From positions 6,639,001-6,703,000 of the forward strand of contig JAPTOF010000020.1 in NCBI GenBank assembly GCA_028554755.1: a stretch of DNA of 64,000 bases, given 5' to 3'. A model generated the notes under the pieces. That model saw nothing but the letters and a program-made list of their open reading frames with translations. It did no database searches and had not been told where the DNA came from. Below, one piece after another: positions 12,170-24,531 of the stretch. This stretch comes from Cordia subcordata. Lineage: Eukaryota; Streptophyta; Magnoliopsida; Boraginales; Cordiaceae. The number at the start of each line of letters is the position of its first letter. The first letter of the stretch is position 1. The translations under genes were made by a program, and so were the position numbers.

Positions 12170-13883
12170 ATGATTTGACTATTTTTTGGATAAAGGATGT
12201 GGTTTTTGGGCCTTCTTAGTAAGATGGGTTGGGCTTTGAGGGTGAAAGTTTTTTATCTTGGAAACCTTTGTTGGGCCAGCCCAATCTAAAAAGGCTGAAA
12301 AGTTTGTTTCTATCTTCGTAATGGGAAAGTGCTTTCATCAGAGAATAATTTGCAATGGCTTCAAACAAATTTTAATAGTGGACGAAGTTAATAGGGCAAA
12401 CATTCAAGTTTTTCCCTTTATAATCGTTTGATTTGATTTTCCTTTCACCCATAACAAATTTTTTAATATAGAGACAAAAGATTCTAAACAAAATGACAAT
12501 TTTATGATCAATATAGCCGCTTCCGACCAATTAAAAATTTGGTGAAATGTTAAGTACGGATTACAGTGATAGATAGTCTGAGTTCCCAACAGCTAATTTA
12601 TGAGGTGAGACATCATGCACAATTATAAATTGAATATGTGCCCTTTGATAACTTACACTTATTTTCTTTTGAGATAGAAAAAAATGTCCAGAAATATAGA
12701 CCACAATAATTTTCTTGAAGCAACTTTTCCTAAGTGCTTATTAGGATCTTATTTTGGGGTTACTTTGCCGGTATGAATATAGAATTTGTGACCCCCTATT
12801 TTGCAATAGCTTCAAGTAACTATTAATTGTGAATGAAGTTAATAATGAAAATTTCCAATATTCTCCCTTAAAATCTTTAATCTTTTAACTTTCCTTTACA
12901 GCAGAATTCTCAATATACAATCAAAATTCTAAACAGTATATATAATATTATGATCAACCAAGCCACTTCTTTGCCAACATAAAATAAAATCGTATTATTT
13001 ATGGCCAAATGTCGTGCTTATGTAATTACCATTTTATTCTGTAAGGCTTCTCAACATTTAAATCGTATTGTTCTAATTTAAGATTTAATGTGTACTTATT
13101 TTAGTTTCCCTTTAAATAATATTCGGATTTTTTTTCTAAATAAAAATATTTTTTATTTATAAACAGGTCAGGGGGCGTTTGGCAATTTTTTGAAGTTTAT
13201 TACTGAGTAAAGTATGATAAATAAATTTTAACCATGTTAGATTATTTTAGGTTCAAATATAGTAATAACATAATCTAAATAAGTTTGCATTCAAGTTTAT
13301 AGATTTTAATCAATGTTCAACCCATTACCATCACTAATAAGATATTTTAGATATTGATGACTTGTTAGCACTAGTTCTACATCTTGTCTCTGTGGACTGA
13401 GGAGAAAGGGGCTCAGCGAGAAGAGGAGCGTACCATAAGAGAAGCAAGAATATGTCAATCTCACAAACCATTAGCAAGTTTCCTTGAAATCCTTTAAAAA
13501 TTAGGATATTTTTTTTTCAAAGAAACGGAAGAATTGAAAACTAGTGCAGATGAATAGATGAACAATATTGCCAATTCTCCATTTCGTTTCCATTTACTTC
13601 TTTGTATATGGTGTCCCTTCTCGACATGGAACATTGCACAATTAACGTATATTTTTATGTTTTAGATTAGATTCTTATGTTTTAGATTCATAATTAAAAG
13701 TGCTAATTGGTTGTTCTCATCATCAGCATAATCAGATTATCTGAATCCTTGTCTCTTTTTACATATATAATTGCAAGTAAATTGTCGGAAATAAGATACT
13801 CACGAAGTAAAACACTTCGCATGAAACAGCGATCTAGTTCTCGATAGCAAGAAGTGGGGCTTAATTTTCTATTCTTCTGTATT
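12170..13883. other. Intergenic DNA with an old direct duplication
   Basis: Two diverged blocks run in the same order: one from about 12349 (ttgcaatggcttca, then gaagttaat, then gacaaaagattctaaac, then atgatcaatatagccgcttc) and one from about 12801 with matching motifs. The shift is about 450 bp. No gene was recognised here. Confidence 0.5.
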
Positions 13884-13891
13884 GGGACATA

Positions 13892-16240
13892 GTTTTTTTT
13901 TTTTTGTTAGAAAAGCAAGTACTTGTATTGAATTAAAAAATATTTACATCAAAACATTTCTTTACATGGGAAGATTAGTCTTTAAACTATAATTAGTCTC
14001 TAAACTCCAATTTCTGCAGAATGAGTAACAAAAGGTATCATCCCTAAAAGAGTTCTTGTTAACAAGCCTAATTTTAACTTCAATGAGTACAACTACTATC
14101 TTATCTTCATTTTTCAGCCTGCTCTCACCATGGATTCTGCTACTCCTAGCACGCCAGATATGGTACACTAATACCTCTATAGCCAGTTTGATAACGAGAG
14201 CTCTTGGTGAATTCGATTGGTATTTAACGACAAACCATTGACAAATACAATCCCAAGAAGCTATCCAATGTGGCCCGCTAACAATTTTCATAACCTTTCA
14301 CAAGATTCTCCTATTAGTATAGCCTTTAAAGAACAAGTGAGAACACAAAGAGGGTTAAGAAGATTCATGCCCCAGGAGATCATTCTGTATTTGGTTGGGA
14401 GTCTGTCAAGTCAAGCTAACCAAGAGTAGATGGTGTGCTTTGTGAGAGCACCTTTAAACCAAACCACATTAGTCTAATCAATGGTTAAGTAACGATTGCG
14501 AATCGCGTCATAAGCTGAACTTGTAGTGAAACTACCTTGTGGGTTTCCAAGCCAAATGATTTGGTCCATTCTACTTTGGATCTGAAGTTGGCAATTAGGG
14601 ATCATCAAAGATTGTATTAAAAAGAGGGTGGCTATTCTTCCACTGCCATTATTATCTTTCAAAAAGATAGTCTGCCACTTTGTCATTTCGATTCACATTA
14701 ATATTAGTAATGGTCTGCTCACCAAAATAATCCACCAAGATACCATACGGATGCCAAAAGTCGCCTCAAAACTTGGTATAATGCCTATCACCAATTTTGT
14801 GAAAGATAAGTACGTTGCTTCATGACACCCCTTAGTTTGAGAAGCTTCCGACAATATCAAGGAAGCATCATGAGGAATACAGACTTCCCAAATAGACCGT
14901 CTTTGCAAATAATAAGAGTAGACCCATTTAACTCAAATAGTTCGATCATGATTCAAAATCCTCAAAAGCAAAAGGAGATTGGTAGCTTGGTTAACATCCT
15001 TGAGTTTCTTGAGCCCAAGGCCATCTTCAAAGAAAGGACAGTAGACTTTTTATCCCAGGCAACTCGCACTTTGCCTTTAATTTGATCATTAACCTCCACC
15101 AGACCAAAGGACTTTGCATAATTTTATTTCAAGATCAGAGAGGACATTAAATGAACATTCCAGCCCAATAATGGAGGATTCCTAGGAGAACAGATTGTAT
15201 AAAGAGTTGCCTGCCTGCAAGAGAAAGCCATTTAAGTGCCCAGATATCAATTCTTGCAGTGATTTAATTAATGAGTTCACTGCAATCCTCCTTGTTGAGT
15301 CTACTTGTGATCATGGGAACACCAAGGTAGCAGATAGTTAATGTGCCAAAAGAATACCCGAGCAATTCAATATTGTCATTTTTCAAGACCTCCAGACAAC
15401 ACCAAAACAAATGGCACTCTTCTCCTCACTAATACTCATACTAGAATTTTTTGAAAGAGAAAGCCTTTGCTTTAATTGAAGAGAGAGACCTCCTATCAAC
15501 CTTGGCAAAAATGAGCAAGTCATTTGCAAAACATAGGTGTGTGAGATTGACTCCACTGCCACTTTGGGTGAAAAGAGAATTTACCACTTCGTGCAATACG
15601 ATCCATAATGACCTGTAAGAACTTGCATTCCAATAACAAAAAGGTAAGGTGAGAGCGGATCTCCTCGACGAAGGTCCTTTGTAGCACCAAAATAACCAAA
15701 GAGGCTACCATTGATAGTGAAGTAGGAGGCAGTAGTATTGCACATCTCTATATAGTTGACAAAAATGTGAGGGAAATTGGGAGTTTTAAGTGCTACCAAA
15801 ATAAAATTCCAGTGCTGGTGGCATAGGCTTTCCGAATATCTGCTTTTATCATGCATTTAGGGACACCATGCATCCTCCCATATCCACCCACGAATAAGCT
15901 CTTGGGCCAAATGTATATTATCTAAGATATCCCGACCTTCACAAAAGCAGATTATGTAGGAGAAATCACGTGGCCAATATGATCTTTCAACCTGTTAACA
16001 ATGACTTTAGAAATAACTTTATAAATCGTATTACAGCATGCAATGGGTCTGTAATCATTCAAATTCAAAAGAGTGTGAGCTTCTTAGGAAAAAGAGCAAG
16101 AAGAGGAGGAGCTTGACGTTACGCTAGGCAGATCCCACGAAAACACAATGTTGCTTCAAGAATGACAAGGTAATTCTTATACCTTTCTTGAAAGTTTTCA
16201 TTGTAGAGCTTGATCATCCAAGAGACTTTCTCTTTGTTTC
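13892..16240 (-). pseudogene. 5'-truncated LINE with target-site duplications
   Basis: A minus-strand non-LTR retrotransposon remnant of about 2.35 kb. At the left, T13 (13893-13905) is its poly(A) tail. GGGACATA flanks it at 13884-13891 and 16241-16248. Broken frames encode LINE reverse transcriptase pieces (LRRGDPLSPYLFVIGMQVLT at about 15600-15680, preceded by YIEMCNTTASYFTINGSLFG), a fragment DQIIWLGNPQGSFTTSSAYD (about 14530-14590), and a zf-RVT-like C terminus with YHIWRARSSRIHGES (about 14100-14150). Many stops and frameshifts make it dead. Because the 5' end is missing, no endonuclease domain is seen. Confidence 0.8.
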
Positions 16241-16248
16241 GGGACATA

Positions 16249-16800
16249 ATTCAGCTAGTTAAAGTTGAGACAGTTCTTGGAATACACTTAAATTTGAATT
16301 TTCTCCTATGTCACTAAAGGTTTTGTTCCTGACTCACCTGATACATTTTGGATTAAGGCTCTAAATTTAGGAATTACAAGTTAATGGTTAGATTCTGTCA
16401 ATTTTTCCGTAATCAGATTTCGTCAACTAAACTTCTCTTATCATATAAAAAATTCCTGTTCTTTTGAAAATGAAGAGTTGAAATTTCAGTTGGAAATAGA
16501 ATAAAAGCATGAAGCATAATGATTATAACCAATATTAAGTTATTAGTTCAATCGAGACAACACTTAAAAATAACTGTTGTAATTTTTAACTAATGTGAAT
16601 GATGCATTAGAGAAGAGCGTGATTGGAGCGTGCATGCCGGCATCGTCATCATGTCCAACAACAAACGTGCTGGGTGAATGTAAGATTAAAGAGACAATTG
16701 CATAAATTAAGATTAAGATGCATTTTTGGAAAGCCGTTTGACATGGGTTTGTTCACCCAATTTAAAAGTAGAGAGATGCTCGATACCATTACTTCTCATC

Positions 16801-16860
<60 letters not shown>

Positions 16861-17510
16861 TATTTTTCAAAAACCCATTGAATATATTTTTAATTTTTTG
16901 ACTTATTAATTAAATATAGATTTAAAAGGTGACATATAATAAAGTTCTTGAAATTAAACTAATAACCTTTTGGGATAGATAAGGAAAAAATTATAATATG
17001 CTCGACTGGCAATAACTTCCCAAGCATGCATCATATTATAGGCATGGACAACTGGAGCCCGAGGAAAGAGTAGTCACCTTGGGTCAAGTGACCCTAGTCA
17101 TTAATTAATTTATTAGCAATTTGTTAGTATAACTTTTTATATTAAAGGACAAGAGTGATCATTTATACATAATGGATAAGTCCATTTTTGCATTGTTAAA
17201 AAAGAATTACCCTTTATTTAAGAGTTCTCATTCTTGAAGAGCCTTTAAATGAGAGAAAAAAAAAAGTTTTGGGTGAAGCCGTTAGAGAGTCTCGTCAGTT
17301 AAAATGATTCATTATTAACTCTAGCTGTCGCCTCCATACAAAAAAAAAAAAAAGAAAAGGATATTTCTTTTCTTTTTTTTTTTTCTCTTTTTTGGATTGT
17401 CTTGATTTCCTTTTGTGTTTGAAAGGAGATCTAACCGACACATTACATTAGCCCCGCATGCTTTCTTGTAACTAGAAGGCATTTCTCATCCCCTAAGAAA
17501 TTGTTGGTAC
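16249..17510. other. Intergenic DNA
   Basis: No gene recognised. It includes the long TA microsatellite at 16804-16858 and A- and T-rich runs near 17340-17395. Confidence 0.5.
16804..16858. repeat. TA microsatellite, about 27 units
   Basis: An uninterrupted TA dinucleotide run of about 55 bases. An open reading frame that reads through it as Tyr-Ile repeats is an artefact of the repeat. Confidence 0.95.
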
Positions 17511-17513
17511 TTA

Positions 17514-17744
17514 GGGCTTGTTTGGATTGGTTTTTTTCAGAAAAAAACACTTTTTTTCTTGAAAAAGTTACACTAAATTTACAATAATTATATGATTTGA
17601 ATTTCAAAAAAGCTGAAATTCTAAAAAAAGCTCAAATACAGCTTTTTTCATAAGCCAAAATTTTCAGCTTCTAAAAAAAAAAAAACTGTTTTTCAAAAGC
17701 TGTAAAAAAAAGTACTTTTAAAAAAAACCAATTCAAACGAGTCC
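17514..17744. mobile_element. Tourist-like MITE
   Basis: Terminal inverted repeats GGGCTTGTTTGGATTGG and (read inward) GGACTCGTTTGAATTGG are flanked by TTA on both sides (17511-17513, 17745-17747). The arms are T-rich then A-rich with repeated aagctgaaat-like motifs. At 231 bp it is one of the best-preserved members of the family in this window. Confidence 0.78.
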
Positions 17745-18971
17745 TTAGACAACCCAAAACATCAAGAAATAGTCTTCCTGTTATATGACGAGTTGTCCAT
17801 TTTGCTTGTTTGGAATTGGACACTTCTTTTTTTTTTTAAGTTAGAGTATCATTAAGTTACCAAATCACATTCAAATTTGAAACTAATTAACATTTATGGG
17901 ATCTAGAGTAGTGAAAAAAAAAACACTTTCAACAAGTCTGTTTCTCATATTTAAACTTGTGTTATTTTATTTAAAAAAGAAGGTCGCTATTATCTCATTA
18001 ATAATTTATTGGTATTGGTAGATAATTTCTTTGAAAAAGAAACACGTAGAAGATGAGCACTAAGTCCACTACGACACGCCAAGGACAATCTTTTACTTTG
18101 CTGTTTTTATGAGGACATGATGCATGCATGTAAACTGTAAACATCAACCCAGGCGCCTTTAGACAAGAAGCACTAGAATACATAGATACCAAGCCAAAAA
18201 TCTCGTACTACCTGAATTATTGAAGATCCTTTACGTTAAAAAGTACACAAACATGAGGATCTGTTGACATTTTGAAAAACAACATGAAGGTACGCAAACA
18301 TGAGGGTCTATTGAAATTTTTAAAACCTAGTGGTTAAGTATGACCTTTTAAAAAATTGGAGTGTTATAAGTGTAGTCGTGTGGGGTCACGTTTACGTGTG
18401 ATGTAAAATATGTGGTGCGCACAATGTTGGTGTGCTTCACAAGATTTGAATAAGTGCTGGATTAGTGAAGGTCTCGGCCGACACCAGGTACGTACATAAC
18501 CACATAAGACCAACTCTAACAGCTTTTTTATATTTTTCCTTATATGTAGTATTTTTTATCTATTTTTTTATATTTAGGGTCTCCGATTTTAGTTTTATTC
18601 TAACAATTTTCTTACTTGTAACTAAATTGTTATTTTAAAGATTCCTTATTTTAGTTTCACTCTAGTAATTCCTCTATTTTTTGCTTTACTTTATCTCTTC
18701 TTATTTTAATTAAACACACCACTAATTCTTTTCTACATATATTTAATTGTTAACTATTATTACAATATTTTTATATCATTAACAAACAAAAGAACTAATT
18801 AAAAAAACAAACAAGTACTAGCTTATTTCTCAAGCGATAGTTCCACGATCTTGACAAGAAATTACTTGGGTGCAGGGGCCTTAAATTAAATTTTAACTAA
18901 TTTCTTTTGTTTTTCAACAACTTTATTTTAGATTAGCTTTAGGATTAGGGGTTTGGAAAAGGATTTCGGTC

Positions 18972-19085
18972 GGGGGCTCTTACATGTAGCTAGTGGAGAA
19001 GCAAGGAAAAGCGACTCTCAAATTTTAAAGGGCTCCTACATGTAGCTAGTGGGGAAGTAAGGAAAAACGACTCTCAAATTTTAAG
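18972..19085. repeat. Tandem duplication of about 56 bp
   Basis: Two adjacent copies of a unit containing acatgtagctagtgg and gactctcaaattttaa, differing at a few positions. Confidence 0.85.
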
Positions 19086-20506
19086 GATTTTTTTTTATTT
19101 GAAAATTTTAACAATTTTATTCCATCAAACCTTCTAAATATAAGGTATGTGCACTTGTGCTTTGATTCAGTGTCGCTAAATATTACCATATTTCTATATT
19201 ATATTTATCGCTTTGAATTTTGCTAAATATTGTCGTACTTGTATCATCTACTTTGACATGGTCCTCTCAACCATTCTAGTATACTCTATTTGTTCACTTG
19301 TATTGGTTTGGGGTACAGTCAATTCACTGGGAGGATTGCCCTCCCAAATCCACTCTATGCTAAACTAATATTTTGTTTAATTGTTTTATCTTCTTTCAAC
19401 ATGCATATTGAACATGTTAAGGATTTTAGCCGTTCAATAAGGATACTCTCTTAAATACGTATATCAAGAAACTAATAAGAGTGCTAATTCGATAACCAAT
19501 CATGGGTTACTTCTGCTATTTGATGTCCATCTATTCTATGATCCCCCAGCAAATCAAGAGGCTCCTCAGTGAAGATATGCGAGGAATTTTTATGCAGAGT
19601 CTAGTTTTATTCTAGTTTTTTTTAACTTAGCTCAATAAAAAAAAAAAAAAAACGTGTGATCTTAAAAGGCCTCGATGTACATGCGAAAAGACTTTGATAC
19701 TAGCACGTAATGGAAAGTTAATGAGACTGATACCAAACATCAATTAAAGAAGACTGATACCGAACTTCCATTAAAGAAGACTCGTAACACCAAACAAAAT
19801 TAGAGTCAATAGGTCGCCTGTGATTGTATCGTTTTCCCATTTATTGATTACACCACTGGTTGGACGGATGTAGAATGTGATTACTTACACGTAAATCCCA
19901 CAAGTCCACCAATTAACCTAAACTAAATTAAACGCTGACTTGAATAAATTTTTATATGGTAAAAATGCATGTTATTTTTTTATGATTTGTTAAATTAATC
20001 GATTATTTTATTATATTTTAAAATTCATCACATTATTTATTTGTACTTTTTAAAAAGTAGCACATTGTCCTCTGTAATTTATTGATTATTCTTTTGTAAT
20101 TTGTTTAGTTAGCTTATCTTTATATTTTTAAAACTTATCAATCTTGTACTTTTTAAAAGGTGACATGATTGTCTCTTCTTTGTTATTATCTAATTGCTAG
20201 TAACTGAAAATAAGAGTAATTTTTGTAGAAATACATAACACATTGCAAGTTTTAAATGCTCATACAATTAAAAGAAAAGGCTTACGATGCACAATAAATT
20301 AATTTGAATGAAAAAGTTAAGGCAAGAGATTATATATATATATATTTAAAAAAATATAGAGGCAATATAGTAAATTTAAAAACATATGAGGTTACTCAAC
20401 TAATTATACAAATCATAAGGGATAATATGCATTTTGCTATTTTTCATATTATCTTTTTTTACTCCTCTATATTTGTTTATATACCGAAAGTTGGCGTGTT
20501 AAATGT

Positions 20507-20509
<3 letters not shown>

Positions 20510-20540
<31 letters not shown>
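20510..20540. repeat. TA microsatellite
   Basis: A TA dinucleotide run of about 31 bases. Confidence 0.9.
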
Positions 20541-20544
<4 letters not shown>

Positions 20545-20990
20545 CACATGAGAAAAATCTACAACTTGAAAAAAGATGATAGGATAAAGAGGTAAAATAT
20601 ACAATCGACTTAAAAAGTACTGAAAATGAAGAGCAAACGTCAGGTGTGGGTCCATGCGAAATAAATAGGTTAGTACGACACGTGTTCAGAGATTAGAAAA
20701 GAAAGGGACGCAAGATCTCTTATGAATCATAATAGAGGTTAAAAGACGTGGGCAAATGAAAACGGAGAGAGCTTTACTTCATGCTTGCTGGTGAGTTACT
20801 ATCATAATCCACTCGAGGAACAGCTAAAATGTATCATCAAAGCTAACATGATATACAACATATGACTTTGTGTCATCTTGCATCATAAAGTGAAGGTAAA
20901 GTGGTAAAAGAAAATCTAGCAAAAAGCTAGCCATATCATTTGCAAAGGAGAGAAGTGTTTCAAGGATCCGTTATACAGTGTCATGATGCA

Positions 20991-21020
20991 TATATATATA
21001 TATATATATATACATACATA
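20991..21020. repeat. TA/TACA microsatellite
   Basis: A TA run passing into TACA-type repeats. Confidence 0.85.
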
Positions 21021-21560
21021 TGCGCATGTTATTCTTTTTTTTATTATTTAATTAAATTGAGCAAATTGTGCAATGATATGCTTTAATTTGCAGAATAATT
21101 AACTTGTATGCGAAAAATCATTATTGACATATAAGAGGATGTTAATTATAGAGTGCACCAAATGTGTTAATGGTGGGTTCTTAAATAGTTAGACAAAGGC
21201 CAATCCCCCTTTATGAAATAGATATCATTGTGTTAAGAAATTATTAGTTGAAGTGGTAGTGATTTTATTTCAATAAAGAAGAGGATACAAGTTTAAAACT
21301 CAAGAACTGCATTTATTGCTTAATAAGACTTAGGGATACCTTAGATCAAAGCTAAAAAGAAGAGATAACATGATAGTTACGAATTCTAATGTTTTCAAAT
21401 CAAAATTAAAGAAAGAAAAAAACTTGAACAAGCCTAATATCTGGGGCCCTTTCAGAAACAAAAAAAAAAAAACTTATAATTTGGCATATGATCACAGGGA
21501 CAATATTGATTAACACAAAAGAGAATCAAAATCCAAAGTGAAAGATAGGATTACGAGTAA

Positions 21561-21780
21561 GGGCCGTTTGGATTGGTTTTTTTCAAAAATACTTTTTAGT
21601 TATTTTTAAAAAAAATTTTTTTTTTTAGAAGTTGAAAATTCTGATTTTTTAAAAAAAGTTATATTTGAGTTTTTTTTTCTGAATTTTAGTTTTTTTTTAA
21701 AATCAAATCAAATAACTATTATAAATTTAATATAAATTTTTTAAAAAAATATTTAAAAAAAAAAACCAATGTAAACAAAG
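21561..21780. mobile_element. Tourist-like MITE
   Basis: The left end GGGCCGTTTGGATTGG follows TAA (21558-21560). The right arm ends aaaccaatgtaaacaaag, an imperfect complement. A T-rich half is followed by an A-rich half as in the other copies. The right target duplication is not preserved. It lies about 430 bp upstream of the OCTOPUS-like start codon, so it is in or near the promoter. Confidence 0.6.
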
Positions 21781-22207
21781 AAATACATCACAAAGAAATA
21801 ATTTCCAAAAAAAAAAAAGAAGATTAATAAATTCCTTCCCTCAACTAGGCGTCTTCATTCACTCTCCCCACGCCCGTGGAGACCCACAATGATGGTTGAC
21901 AGTGTGCATTTCCCATCACACTTCCATTGTAATGACACTGTTCCATGAAAGCAAACGTAAAGCTCACGCCTTTTTATACCTCTAACCCGAAGGAAAAAAA
22001 GTCATACCAATCAGAGAAATTGTGGCACCCCCTTATCATTGAAACTCGACACCACAACCTCACCTTCACCTATTGCCTATTGAAGTTAAAGTGCAACTTT
22101 GCTTGAATTTGTACATTCAGTTTATTTTATTTACCCATTTCATTCTTGCAATTTTATCATCATCTTCTTGTGATTTTTCTTTCTTTTTAACTCATCTAAA
22201 CTAAGCC

Positions 22208-23335
22208 ATGAAAGAAAGAGGCAAAGCTTTTGATGCGTATAGTTTTAGCAACTTTTCATCAGACATGCCATGCAAAAAACACCCATTTGCATCATCTGTT
22301 GGGGTCTGTGCTTATTGCCTCAGAGACAGGCTTCTGAACCTCGTTTGCTCAGAGTGTGGAGAGCAGCGTCTCTCTTCGTGCTCATGCTCTGATGCATCTT
22401 CTTCTTCTTATAGAAACTCATGCACTGGTGAGGTTGGAGGTGTTGGGAGAATCTCATTCTTGATAGACAATGAGAAGAGGGGTGATGAATCAGGAGTTAT
22501 ATTGCTTAAAAGGAGTAGCAGCAGCTGTGTTGAGATCAAGAGGAGTAGAAGTGGCTTTTGGAAGATTAAAAGGCTTTTCAGGAAGAAAAAAGAGAAAAGT
22601 GCTTCTGGGAAATGTGATATTTGGGTCACTGATGATGATTTTAGGGTTGTCTCTAGATCAAGGTCTCTTTGTAGCTTCAGGGGTGGTGGCTTATTGAATG
22701 ATGCAGATGATCAAGGCAGTGATTATGCCTTCTCAAGTGCTAAGATTTCTGATGTTACAGGTGGTGTGGTTTTTGATCCAACTTATAAGCACTATGGTTT
22801 CAATGAAATTGAACCAAGAAAGAGTGGGTTTAGGGGCTTATCTGATGCAGAAAGTGAACCAAGAAAAAGTGGATTTTGGGGTTCATCAGATGCTGAGAAT
22901 GAGCCAAGGAAAAGTGGATCTAGAGGCTTAGTACTGGATGGTGATCATCAAAGTGGTGTTAATTTCAAAACTGTGAAGAAATGTGGTGGCGTGGAGCTCA
23001 ACAGAGTGAACAGTGTCCCAAATTGGAGTATTTATCCAGTGAAAGAAAGTGATTTCAGTGCCATGGATGAGTCAGCTTTCATTGACTTGAAGCTTGATTT
23101 GTCATCAGATCATGATGATGATTTGATGAGAAGTGAGGTTTATGAATCTGGATTTTCTCTCAAGAATGTGAAGAATAGTGGGCTTTTTGGGTCTTGTAGG
23201 CTATCATCATTGAACGAGAAAGAGCTCAAAATTAGTGGGAGCAAAGGCCACAAGCCCTGGAAATGGATTTTCAGGAAAAATTTCGGCAGAAAAACTGCAA
23301 GTAAAACAGATGGAAATAACACCCTTAAATCTTGA
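22208..23335 (+). CDS. OCTOPUS/DUF740-like cysteine-rich protein
   Basis: A single exon encodes 375 residues. Near the N terminus a conserved block runs from about residue 21 to 60 with cysteines at 22, 34, 37, 47, 50, 58 and 60 (motifs CKKHP, CAYCLRDRL, CSECGEQRLSSCSC); the spacing could bind zinc, which is inference. A basic patch, IKRLFRKKKEK, lies at about 120-130. Residues 202 to about 240 repeat a 15-residue unit beginning EPRKSG. The C terminus contains KPWKWIFRKNFGRK. This arrangement resembles the plant OCTOPUS/DUF740 group, some members of which are polar plasma-membrane proteins in the phloem lineage; the link is by general similarity. The ATG is the first in frame and follows a pyrimidine-rich leader. 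No intron is needed. Confidence 0.85.
   Translation: MKERGKAFDAYSFSNFSSDMPCKKHPFASSVGVCAYCLRDRLLNLVCSECGEQRLSSCSCSDASSSSYRNSCTGEVGGVGRISFLIDNEKRGDESGVILLKRSSSSCVEIKRSRSGFWKIKRLFRKKKEKSASGKCDIWVTDDDFRVVSRSRSLCSFRGGGLLNDADDQGSDYAFSSAKISDVTGGVVFDPTYKHYGFNEIEPRKSGFRGLSDAESEPRKSGFWGSSDAENEPRKSGSRGLVLDGDHQSGVNFKTVKKCGGVELNRVNSVPNWSIYPVKESDFSAMDESAFIDLKLDLSSDHDDDLMRSEVYESGFSLKNVKNSGLFGSCRLSSLNEKELKISGSKGHKPWKWIFRKNFGRKTASKTDGNNTLKS
22810..22925 (+). repeat. 45-bp coding minisatellite
   Basis: Inside the OCTOPUS-like gene, a 45-bp unit beginning with the codons for EPRKSG recurs about 2.5 times (starts at 22811, 22856 and 22901). The period is a multiple of three, so the frame is kept and copy number can vary without breaking the protein. 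Confidence 0.85.
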
Positions 23336-23470
23336 CAATAGATGTTGATTTTCTTGATAGACTAGCCAAGTGAGATTGTAAATTTGGAGAGTGATACAAG
23401 TAAATACTCCTTGATTATTGTATTTATATATGTGCTCTGTTAGTATTTTGTTCTGTCAATGCAATAGCTA
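23336..23470 (+). other. 3' untranslated region of the OCTOPUS-like gene
   Basis: The T-rich sequence after the TGA stop, with tgtatttatatatgtg and later tgcaatagctaaag, looks like a plant 3' UTR and poly(A) region. The exact cleavage site cannot be read from the sequence. Confidence 0.4.
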
Positions 23471-23574
23471 AAGGTTTCCCATTCTCTTGCTGTGTTTTGT
23501 GTTTGTATTCTCTTGGGACTTGGATGTTATTCTGCATTGTGCATAGTCTTCCAGGGAAGCATATCATGAAGAAT

Positions 23575-23740
23575 CACCGACAATTCGTGGCAGAAATCAA
23601 TTGATCAATGTGACCAGATGGGTCAAGATCTTGTACATAGAATCGAATCTCATAATTCATTACAAAATCAATTGATCAACGTGAGCAGTGGGTCAAGATC
23701 TTGTCCATAGAATTGAACCTTGTAATTTTTTTTCATGTGG
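23575..23740. repeat. Tandem duplication of about 85 bp
   Basis: Two adjacent copies share atcaattgatca, gtgggtcaagatcttgt and catagaat motifs (starts at about 23595 and 23666), with moderate divergence. Confidence 0.75.
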
Positions 23741-23859
23741 AATAAGTATGTTTTGTAACAATTTGATGGTTTTGCTCCCGAGTTCTTGACGAGGAAAGTC
23801 GGGAACATCAGAACCAAAAACCCGAGAAACCATGAATTAGAAGTTCCAGGCCTCAATCG

Positions 23860-24258
23860 CTAGCTTCCCAGCGCAATGTTCTTCCAGATTTCCATTTCGG
23901 ACCGGTTGTTGCTGGAAAGTTGTACTGCCCTCTCGTGTTCGGTAGAGAGAGCCTGGATATTGAGAGATGGTTGGATGGAAAAGATCAATCTTTTTACGAG
24001 ATAGCACTTGAATGAAAACGGAAGCAGATTTTTCGCGTGATCTTGGAACAGAAGTTGTGTTTGTTGATCGGAAAAAGCTGTGCGTGATGATAGCAATGTT
24101 GCTGGAGGGCTACAATGGGTGATCAAGATGGGATACAATAGTTTGTCATCGATATTGAATCTAAAAGTACTTGTAATTTGATCTCCGATTCCCCACCAGC
24201 TAATAGCCCCCCGTCCATGATTGAGAATTACAAAAGGTGGCTTTAGGGACATCAACAA
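23860..24258 (-). other. Unrecognised open reading frame, 132 codons
   Basis: A minus-strand frame of 132 codons in DNA that is noticeably less AT-rich than its flanks. The product has no signal peptide, membrane span or motif I recognise. It contains NHGRGAISWWGIGDQITS near the N terminus and ends WKNIALGS. It could be a fragment of a transposon or an organelle-derived insert, or simply a chance frame. It is listed because of its length and composition, not because a function is visible. Confidence 0.2.
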
Positions 24259-24531
24259 TCAAATTCAAGCATGTCTATCTTGAAGCAAATAAATACGTTA
24301 ATTAGTTGAGAAATTATGCTTTAGAGCAACCTATATATTTCTGTATAATGAAACATATACCAAATTAATTGCGTTGCTTATTGGGAATGATAAAAGGGGT
24401 GTTGTGCCTCCTAAATTGATTATAATGTAACTGGCTTAGCCTAGTATAACGACTCGGGGGAGGGGGGGGGGAGTGTTATTATATGTGTTTCGAGTTTCTA
24501 TGATTATGTGAATATTATCAATTTTACTTAT

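Larger units (their letters stand above)
17748..21557. other. Intergenic DNA with tandem and simple repeats
   Basis: No gene recognised on either strand. A 56-bp tandem duplication lies at about 18974-19085 and TA tracts at 20510-20540 and 20991-21020. Several short open frames run through TA repeats and are not genes. Confidence 0.5.

Noticed and set aside
16623..16901. Plus-strand frame with Tyr-Ile repeats
   Set aside because: It is translation of the TA microsatellite, not a protein.
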